NCBI GenBank assembly: GCA_947461185.1
Contig: CANHJY010000095.1
Location: forward strand, 1-7,314
Length of the DNA stretch: 7,314 nt
Direction: 5' to 3'
Source: Flavobacteriales bacterium
Lineage (GTDB): Bacteria > Bacteroidota > Bacteroidia > Flavobacteriales_D > Crocinitomicaceae
The position numbers and the translations under genes are program-made. A model generated the notes under the pieces. The model saw only the letters and a list, made by a program, of their open reading frames with translations. It made no database searches and was not told where the DNA came from. Shown here piece after piece: positions 1 to 7,314 of this stretch (the first letter of the stretch is position 1; each line of letters starts with the position of its first letter).

Positions 1-285
1 AGTCAAAATTATTTTTTAACAAATTTGAATGATTCCATTGGGACAAATCCATTGCAAATAAATAATGTGTACGCTGAACCTTCGCTGGGGCTTATTTTAA
101 TGGCTGATGAACGCACGTCTTATCGGTTTTATGCTGGTTATGGATTACAAGATTTCGTCTTTACTCCTTCCTTATTAGGGCTTTCAACTAATGGCGGTTA
201 TGTTGGTGATAAAGTGAAGTCAAGATCAGGATATTTTCTTTTTGGATTTGGATTTACATTTTATTTTTCGAACAAAGAGAAGTAA
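1..285 (+). CDS. Outer-membrane beta-barrel protein, C-terminal fragment (5' end outside window)
   Basis: The frame is open from the first base (SQNYFLTNLNDS...) to a TAA stop at 283-285, so about 94 C-terminal residues are visible and the true start lies upstream. The TTG at 25 is probably not a start, because the frame continues through it. The visible part alternates aromatic or hydrophobic residues with small or polar ones in short strand-like stretches (SYRFYAGYG, DFVFTPSL). It ends in SGYFLFGFGFTFYF followed by a short charged tail. This is the pattern of the last transmembrane strands of an outer-membrane barrel, whose final aromatic-rich strand usually serves as the signal for the BAM machinery. 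No enzyme motif is seen and the specific family cannot be named from this fragment. It could be an opacity-type porin-like protein or an OmpW/PorT-like small barrel. The barrel assignment rests on composition and strand pattern only. prmC starts 13 or 34 bases downstream, depending on the start used. Confidence 0.72.
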   Translation, partial: SQNYFLTNLNDSIGTNPLQINNVYAEPSLGLILMADERTSYRFYAGYGLQDFVFTPSLLGLSTNGGYVGDKVKSRSGYFLFGFGFTFYFSNKEK

Positions 286-298
286 ATTTTTGTAAACT

Positions 299-3180
<2,882 letters not shown>

Positions 3181-3190
3181 ATATTATGTT

Positions 3191-3210
3191 AATTGACTAT
3201 TTAGTCAATT
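3191..3210. repeat. Perfect 9-bp inverted repeat in the ligA-dapA gap
   Basis: The arms AATTGACTA (3191-3199) and TAGTCAATT (3202-3210) are exact reverse complements separated by TT. As RNA this would form an 8-bp stem with a 4-base loop. It sits 11 bases after the ligA stop and 18 bases before the dapA start, in the only sizeable gap between intact genes in the window. It is followed by TGTTAAATTA, not a clean run of T, so it is a poor classical terminator on the + strand. It could be a weak terminator, an operator for a dimeric regulator of dapA, or chance in AT-rich DNA. The symmetry is directly visible; the function is open. Confidence 0.5.
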
Positions 3211-3228
3211 TGTTAAATTAAAAAGTAA

Positions 3229-4113
3229 ATGGAAAATATTTTTAAAGGAACTGGTGTTGCTTTAGTAACGCCTTTTAAAAACGATGAAACAATCGATTTT
3301 GATGCATTAAGAAATTTAGTTCGTATGCAGATAGATGGAGGAACTGATTTTTTGGTAGTTCAAGGAACAACAGGTGAATCTCCAACGTTAACTGCAGAGG
3401 AAAAACTTCAAGTTCTCAATCATGTAATAGAAGAGAATAATGGAAGTTTACCAATTGTTTTTGGAGCAGGTGGAAACAATACTCGGACTGTAGGTTCGAT
3501 TCTTCGAGAATTACCGAAAGGTATAGATGGAATTCTATCCGTTTCACCTTATTACAATAAACCAATTCAAAAAGGAATTGTTGAGCATTATAAATATTTG
3601 GCTACTTGCACCAGTCTTCCAATAATTTTGTACAATGTCCCTGGCAGAACTGGTTCTAACATGTTGCCTGATACAACTATTGAGCTGTCTAAAATTGAAA
3701 ATATTGTAGCCATGAAGGAAGCATCCGGTAACATGGAGCAAATCATGGAAATTATTCGCTTAAAAGAAAGTGATTTTGGCGTTTTATCTGGTGATGATGC
3801 TTTAACAATGCCTTTAATTGCAGCAGGGGCTGATGGGGTAATTTCCGTTGTTGCTAATGCATTCCCTAAATTGTTTTCAAAAATGGTCAATAGTGCCCTT
3901 GATGGTAATTTAGAGCTTTCAAGAAAATATCATTATGCATTATTACCAATTACAAAAATGTTTTTTGAAGAGGGTAATCCTGGTGGGGTAAAAGTAGCAC
4001 TTCAATCTTTAAATGTGATGACCACAAAAATGCGTTTACCACTGTATGAAGTATCTGATCAATTGAAGGATCGTATTCAAATGGAAACAAAAAGATTGAG
4101 TACATTTAATTAA
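3229..4113 (+). CDS. dapA: 4-hydroxy-tetrahydrodipicolinate synthase (dihydrodipicolinate synthase)
   Basis: DapA condenses pyruvate with aspartate semialdehyde, the first committed step towards diaminopimelate (peptidoglycan) and lysine, in the cytoplasm. The 294 residues form one class I aldolase TIM barrel of normal length. Visible hallmarks are GTTGE (46-50, with the proton-relay threonine at 47), PYYNKP (107-112, relay tyrosine Y109), YNVPGRTG (135-142, with Y135 and the substrate-carboxylate arginine R140), the Schiff-base lysine K163 in MKEASGN, and SGDD (187-190). The C-terminal FEEGNPGGVK (246-255) replaces the EPNPIPVK of proteobacterial enzymes, a difference I recognise from Bacteroidota DapA. 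The ATG at 3229 is preceded by an A-rich leader (AAATTAAAAAGTAA) rather than a strong ribosome-binding site. The gene follows the ligA gap with its inverted repeat and precedes nrnA by 21 bases. Lysine feedback cannot be judged by reading alone. Confidence 0.98.
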   Translation: MENIFKGTGVALVTPFKNDETIDFDALRNLVRMQIDGGTDFLVVQGTTGESPTLTAEEKLQVLNHVIEENNGSLPIVFGAGGNNTRTVGSILRELPKGIDGILSVSPYYNKPIQKGIVEHYKYLATCTSLPIILYNVPGRTGSNMLPDTTIELSKIENIVAMKEASGNMEQIMEIIRLKESDFGVLSGDDALTMPLIAAGADGVISVVANAFPKLFSKMVNSALDGNLELSRKYHYALLPITKMFFEEGNPGGVKVALQSLNVMTTKMRLPLYEVSDQLKDRIQMETKRLSTFN

Positions 4114-4134
4114 TGTAAAGAGTTAATATCGAAA

Positions 4135-5136
4135 ATGGATATTCAAAATCAAATTTTTAGTGAAATACTTGCAGCAAACAATATCGTTGTAACCGCTCAC
4201 AAAGGTCCTGATGGCGATGCAATTGGTAGCGCCCTAGCCATGTTTCATTTCTTAAATGCAGTTAGTAAAAGTGTCTCGGTTTGTTTACCAGATGATGTTG
4301 CGCATAATTTAAAATGCTTAAATGGAACTGATCAAATATTGCTTTTTGATAAAAATACCGCTACCGTCAAAGAAAAGTTAAGTCAAGCAGATTTAATCTT
4401 TTGTATGGATTATAATGCTCCTGATCGTTTAGGTTCTGAAATGGCAATAGAGCTTCAGCATTCAAAAGCTAGAAAAATACTTATAGACCATCATCCTAAT
4501 CCTAAAGAATTTTGCGATGTGATGTATTCTGACATCACTTGTTGCTCAACTGCACAGCTTGTATATGAGCTCATTGAAAAAAGTAATAATAAGGAACTTT
4601 TGAACAAAGATATTTGTGAGGCTATTTATTTAGGTATAGTAACAGATACGGGTTCTTTTCGTTTTCCTTCCGTTACTTTCAGAACGCATGAGATCGTTTC
4701 AGAACTAATTAAGCATGGCTTAAAGCATCACATTGTTCATGAGCAAGTATTCGATACCAATTCTATTGATAAACTGAAATTGAGAGGTTATGCTATTGCT
4801 GATAAACTCGAAATTATTGCAGGTTTACCAGTAGGATTAATAACTTTAAGTAAAGCAGAATTGATGCGCTTTAATTATCAAAATGGCGATACTGATGGTT
4901 TAGTTAACACGATACTTTCTATTGCAGGAATTGAGGTAGCTTGTTTAATGATGGAAAAGAATGATGGTGTAAAAATATCTTTTAGATCTAAGGGCAACTA
5001 CTTTGTAAATGACTTGGCATCTAAAAATTTCAATGGAGGAGGACATAAATACGCTGCTGGAGGCATATTTTATGGTTCACTGGATGAGGCTTCGTTAGTG
5101 TTGAAAAAAACCATAAACGAATATTTCTTGATATGA
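4135..5136 (+). CDS. nrnA: DHH-family phosphoesterase, NrnA-like nanoRNase / pAp phosphatase
   Basis: NrnA-type enzymes degrade RNA fragments of two to five nucleotides to mononucleotides and dephosphorylate 3'-phosphoadenosine 5'-phosphate, using Mn2+ in the cytoplasm. The 333-residue protein has the N-terminal DHH domain with all metal-ligand motifs: AHKGPDGDAIGS (21-32; H22, D26, D28), CMDYNAPDR (90-98; D92), the name-giving DHH at 118-120 in IDHHPNP, and TDTGSF (170-175; D171). After a linker, the C-terminal DHHA1 domain ends in GGGHKYAAGG (301-310), the glycine-rich substrate-binding loop. Length and domain order match the family. It lies 21 bases after dapA and its stop overlaps the next start as ATGA, so it is probably cotranscribed with, and translationally coupled to, the GldI-like lipoprotein gene. 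The DHH/DHHA1 class is certain. The exact balance of nanoRNase, pAp phosphatase and cyclic-dinucleotide-product (pApA/pGpG) activities is inferred from family. Confidence 0.93.
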   Translation: MDIQNQIFSEILAANNIVVTAHKGPDGDAIGSALAMFHFLNAVSKSVSVCLPDDVAHNLKCLNGTDQILLFDKNTATVKEKLSQADLIFCMDYNAPDRLGSEMAIELQHSKARKILIDHHPNPKEFCDVMYSDITCCSTAQLVYELIEKSNNKELLNKDICEAIYLGIVTDTGSFRFPSVTFRTHEIVSELIKHGLKHHIVHEQVFDTNSIDKLKLRGYAIADKLEIIAGLPVGLITLSKAELMRFNYQNGDTDGLVNTILSIAGIEVACLMMEKNDGVKISFRSKGNYFVNDLASKNFNGGGHKYAAGGIFYGSLDEASLVLKKTINEYFLI

Positions 5137-5639
5137 GAATATTATTTTTAGCTTTCTTGATATTAGCTGCGTGTGAAGAAAAAAAGGTAGTGGAGCAAAA
5201 AACGAATTTTGGAAAAGAAGAATCTATTGCATTAAATCAGCAATTGCTAGAGGAAGAGGAAATTAATATTGATTTGTTTTTAACGCATCACGCTTCATGG
5301 AAGATGATAAAAACAGGAACTGGATTACGCTATTACATTTACGAAAATGGCAATGGAAAGAAACCTATGCCAGGGATGAAAGTAGGAGTGATAATGAATG
5401 TGAAATTATTGGATGAAACTGTCTGTTATGAAACGCCATCAGACATGATTGATGAGTTTATTGTTGATAAAAGTAATGTTGAAACTGGAGTTCAAGAGGC
5501 GATTAAATTAATGAAAGTGGGGGATCGTGCAAAGTTGATTATTCCTGCCCACTTAGCTCATGGTATTACGGGTGACATGAATAAGATCCCGCCAATTTCT
5601 ACTTTAATTGTTGATTTAAAATTATATAGTGCAGAATGA
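5133..5639 (+). CDS. GldI-like FKBP-type peptidyl-prolyl isomerase lipoprotein
   Basis: This predicted lipid-anchored periplasmic protein has one FKBP-type domain. A short hydrophobic signal peptide (MRILFLAFLILAAC) ends in the lipobox L11-A12-A13-C14, so the mature protein should start at a diacylated C14. Residues 15-50 are charged and helix-prone, with an acidic patch (EEEE, 40-43). The FKBP fold runs from about 55 to 166: TGTGLRYYIY (61-70), LMKVGDRAKLIIP (126-138), then LAHG (141-144) and IPPISTLIVDL (152-162). The 168-residue length, lipobox and position after a DHH phosphoesterase gene resemble GldI, the gliding-associated isomerase of flavobacteria, but gliding cannot be inferred, since non-gliding relatives carry similar proteins. 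Compared with FKBP12, the active-site Trp59 position is V120 and the Tyr82 position is H143, so catalysis may be weak. Translation is probably coupled on both sides by ATGA overlaps, at 5133-5136 with nrnA and at 5636-5639 with the next gene. Confidence 0.88.
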   Translation: MRILFLAFLILAACEEKKVVEQKTNFGKEESIALNQQLLEEEEINIDLFLTHHASWKMIKTGTGLRYYIYENGNGKKPMPGMKVGVIMNVKLLDETVCYETPSDMIDEFIVDKSNVETGVQEAIKLMKVGDRAKLIIPAHLAHGITGDMNKIPPISTLIVDLKLYSAE

Positions 5640-6481
5640 AATACTTTTTATTGTTAATTATTTGTAGTTGTTTATTTTCATGTGGAACAGATGTGGTCGA
5701 AGAATCAGAAGGAAAACCGCTTAATTCACAAGAATTGAATTCGGACAATCTGGATTCGATAAATATTTTAGATAAAAAGCATGCTACCATTGAAAAAAAG
5801 AAATTCGATAATGGAATCGTTATCGAATGGTACAAAAAAGGTGATGGTGAGTTTTTGAAAAAATCGGATGTTGTAGAAATTGATTACAAAGTCAAATTGG
5901 TTGATGGACAAGAAGTTGATGGGAATTACTTGCGAAACATGACATCCTTGCCTTTTATTATTGGATTTGGAATGCAAACACCAGGTTGGGATTTAGCATT
6001 ATCCCAGATGCGAGTTGGAGATTTTGCCAAAATATTAATTCCAAGTAAATTGGCAAGAGGTGAAGTTGGGGTTAAAGGTCTTATACCTCCTAATGCTGAT
6101 AATTACCTTATTATTAGAATTTTGGAAAAGGTAAAGCCAACAAGAGTAGTTGATGGTTGTAAGGTCTGGTTGTTACTTGAGAATCCTTCTAATAAAAATT
6201 TGTTCGGAGCGAATAAATCTATTAAAATGCATGCCATGGTGAGTACAGAATCCAATCCGTTTTATATTAATACTTACCGCGAAAATCAACCATTTACTTT
6301 TAATATGAATGATTTTGGTGTTGTGCCTGGCTTGAAAAAAGCACTGGTTAATTCTAAAAAAGCAGATAGAATGTATATTGTTGTTCCTCCAAGTGAAGCA
6401 TACGGAAATAATGGTTATTTGGATATTGTAAAACCTAATGAATCTATTTTTTACAATGTTTTCGTAATGGATGTTAAGTAA
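5636..6481 (+). CDS. Lipoprotein with two tandem FKBP-type peptidyl-prolyl isomerase domains
   Basis: This is a predicted lipid-anchored envelope protein of 281 residues. The signal peptide MKYFLLLIICSCLFSC ends in L13-F14-S15-C16; C10 and C12 are also in the hydrophobic stretch, but C16 fits the lipobox best. A polar, acidic linker (17-50) leads to FKBP domain 1 (about 55-166): VVEIDYKVKLVDGQ (79-92), PGWDLALSQMRVGD (116-129), IPSKLARG (135-142), LIPPNAD (149-155). A more divergent domain 2 follows (about 168-281): FYINTYRENQPFTF (209-222), VVPGLKKAL (229-237), VPPSEAYG (250-257) and the closing strand FYNVFVMDV (272-280). Domain 1 keeps the active-site Trp (W118) but has R141 where FKBP12 has Tyr82. 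Domain 2 keeps that Tyr (Y256) but has L233 for the Trp. It may be a substrate-binding chaperone rather than an efficient isomerase. The start overlaps the preceding gene's stop by ATGA, suggesting the two lipoproteins are made together and may act together. Confidence 0.88.
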   Translation: MKYFLLLIICSCLFSCGTDVVEESEGKPLNSQELNSDNLDSINILDKKHATIEKKKFDNGIVIEWYKKGDGEFLKKSDVVEIDYKVKLVDGQEVDGNYLRNMTSLPFIIGFGMQTPGWDLALSQMRVGDFAKILIPSKLARGEVGVKGLIPPNADNYLIIRILEKVKPTRVVDGCKVWLLLENPSNKNLFGANKSIKMHAMVSTESNPFYINTYRENQPFTFNMNDFGVVPGLKKALVNSKKADRMYIVVPPSEAYGNNGYLDIVKPNESIFYNVFVMDVK

Positions 6482-6499
6482 AATTTGAGTCATATTGCT

Positions 6500-6507
6500 T
6501 ATATTTG
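6500..6507 (+). promoter_or_regulatory. Candidate Bacteroidota -7 promoter box upstream of the M23 peptidase gene
   Basis: TATATTTG matches the Bacteroidota -7 consensus TAnnTTTG at every fixed position and lies in the 36-base gap between the tandem-FKBP gene and the peptidase gene. The upstream element is weak: the nearest TTTG (6484-6487) is only 12 bases away, shorter than the usual spacing of about 17-23. If the box is used, transcription would start near 6512-6514. That would leave almost no leader before ATG 6518 but about 35 bases before ATG 6548. The motif match is visible; promoter activity is inference. Confidence 0.35.
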
Positions 6508-6517
6508 AAGGCGACCG

Positions 6518-7314
6518 ATGAAAAAAGTAAACACTTTGAAGAGAATAATGAGGCTGAATTTATTGTTTATTATATCTTCAATTTCCTTTCAATTATTAGG
6601 TCAAACTCCCATCGATACGATAGATACCGAAAAAGGAAAAATGATTATTTATGCCAATCGGACATGGGAATATCTCAAGGATTTAACTTTTAATGGTGTC
6701 TTAAATGAAAGAATTCATGGAATTGTTTCGAGTAACCCGGATTTAAAATATGTTCAGCCATGGGATAATGCCGTTTGTTATTCTTCGGGACGAAAAAATG
6801 ACTTGTCCAAATTAAAAGATACTCTTTGGCTATGTGTAAATGATGAAGAGCATTCAGAATTTGTTTGCCCTGTTAATGGAGTTGTTACCTCAAGGTATGG
6901 ATATAGAAGCGGACGACATCACAGCGGTATTGACTTGGACTTGGATATCGGTGATACGGTCAGAGCAGCCTGGTCAGGTAAAGTAAGATATGCAAAATAT
7001 AATGATGGTGGATTTGGGAATTTGGTGATTATTAGGCATTACAATGGTTTGGAAACCTTTTATGCCCATTTAAGTAAATTTTTAGTCGTTCCAGATCAAG
7101 AGGTTAAGGCAGGAGATGTTTTAGGTTTGGGTGGAAATACGGGAAGATCCTTCGGCCCTCATCTTCATTTCGAAGTGCGTTTCTATGATGCAGCAATGAA
7201 TCCAGAAGAAATTATTGACTTTAATGTCAAGTCTTGTAAAGATGAAAATCTATTTGTACATTCCAGCTTATTCCTTCCAGGTGCAAAGCCAACTGATACT
7301 TTTAATAAACCAAT
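6518..7314 (+). CDS. Secreted M23-family (LytM-type) zinc metallopeptidase, 3' end outside window
   Basis: The frame is open from ATG 6518 to the window edge (265 complete codons, no stop), so the C-terminus is missing. M23 enzymes are zinc endopeptidases that cut peptidoglycan cross-links outside the cytoplasm; some members are inactive regulators. A basic start and hydrophobic stretch (LNLLFIISSISFQLLGQ, 13-29) form a signal peptide with likely cleavage near G28-Q29. About 85 residues of unrecognised sequence follow. The catalytic domain covers about 115-235: HSGID with zinc ligands H135 and D139, YAH with H184, and HLHFEV with H215 and zinc ligand H217. All catalytic residues are present, so activity is expected. 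GGFGNLVIIRH (164-174) and GLGGNTGRSFGPHLHFE (203-219) are typical of the fold. The start is uncertain: ATG 6518 has a GAAGG six bases upstream, while ATG 6548 (MRLNLLFII) gives a tighter signal peptide and has AAGAG just upstream. Its place after two envelope lipoproteins suggests a cell-wall role. Confidence 0.93.
   Translation, partial: MKKVNTLKRIMRLNLLFIISSISFQLLGQTPIDTIDTEKGKMIIYANRTWEYLKDLTFNGVLNERIHGIVSSNPDLKYVQPWDNAVCYSSGRKNDLSKLKDTLWLCVNDEEHSEFVCPVNGVVTSRYGYRSGRHHSGIDLDLDIGDTVRAAWSGKVRYAKYNDGGFGNLVIIRHYNGLETFYAHLSKFLVVPDQEVKAGDVLGLGGNTGRSFGPHLHFEVRFYDAAMNPEEIIDFNVKSCKDENLFVHSSLFLPGAKPTDTFNKP

Noticed and set aside
3964..3993. The altered FEEGNPGGVK motif of DapA as a sign of a different aldolase
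   Set aside because: The Schiff-base lysine, both relay tyrosines and the carboxylate-binding arginine are all present, and this C-terminal variant is one I associate with Bacteroidota DapA.
4101..4117. Small inverted repeat TACATT...AATGTA at the end of dapA
   Set aside because: The arms are only 6 bp, AT-rich and partly inside the dapA coding end, with no T-run after them. This is likely chance.
6173..6493. A 106-codon open frame on the - strand, plus shorter - strand frames under prmC, ligA, dapA and the FKBP genes
   Set aside because: All lie opposite well-supported + strand genes, show no recognisable motif or domain, and are expected by chance in AT-rich coding DNA.
6505..6693. A 62-codon + strand open frame beginning with TTG inside the peptidase gene
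   Set aside because: It is a shadow frame. The ATG 6518 frame over the same bases encodes a signal peptide and a complete M23 signature and stays open to the window edge.

Overview
The window looks like an ordinary chromosomal segment of a low-GC member of the Bacteroidota. The evidence is AT-rich DNA, start sites mostly without a strong Shine-Dalgarno sequence, a Bacteroidota-style dihydrodipicolinate synthase C-terminal motif (EEGNPGGVK), a DHH phosphoesterase coupled to a GldI-like FKBP lipoprotein, and one match to the Bacteroidota -7 promoter box TAnnTTTG. The genus cannot be fixed from the sequence. All eight genes are on the + strand, packed with gaps of at most about 50 bases or with 4-base ATGA overlaps. 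I see no RNA genes, insertion sequences, CRISPR arrays, phage genes or signs of recent transfer.

Layout from left to right: (1) the C-terminal end of an outer-membrane beta-barrel protein, cut by the window edge; (2) prmC, the release-factor glutamine methyltransferase, overlapping (3) ligA, the NAD-dependent DNA ligase, by ATGA; (4) a 48-base gap holding a perfect 9-bp inverted repeat; (5) dapA, first step of the diaminopimelate/lysine branch; (6) nrnA, a DHH/DHHA1 nanoRNase/pAp phosphatase, overlapping by ATGA (7) a GldI-like FKBP lipoprotein, which overlaps by ATGA (8) a second lipoprotein with two FKBP-type domains in tandem; (9) the start of a secreted M23 zinc metallopeptidase running off the right edge. 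The whole metallopeptidase signature is inside the window, although the stop codon is not.

Functionally, the left half is informational housekeeping (translation termination, replication and repair). The middle contributes to cell-wall precursor and lysine synthesis (DapA) and RNA turnover (NrnA). The right end is an envelope module: two lipid-anchored FKBP proteins followed by a peptidoglycan hydrolase. The most interesting point is that none of the three FKBP domains retains both the Trp and Tyr expected in an FKBP active site; each has lost a different subset. This suggests binding or chaperone roles rather than strong prolyl isomerase activity. I found no clear evidence of an undescribed biological system.
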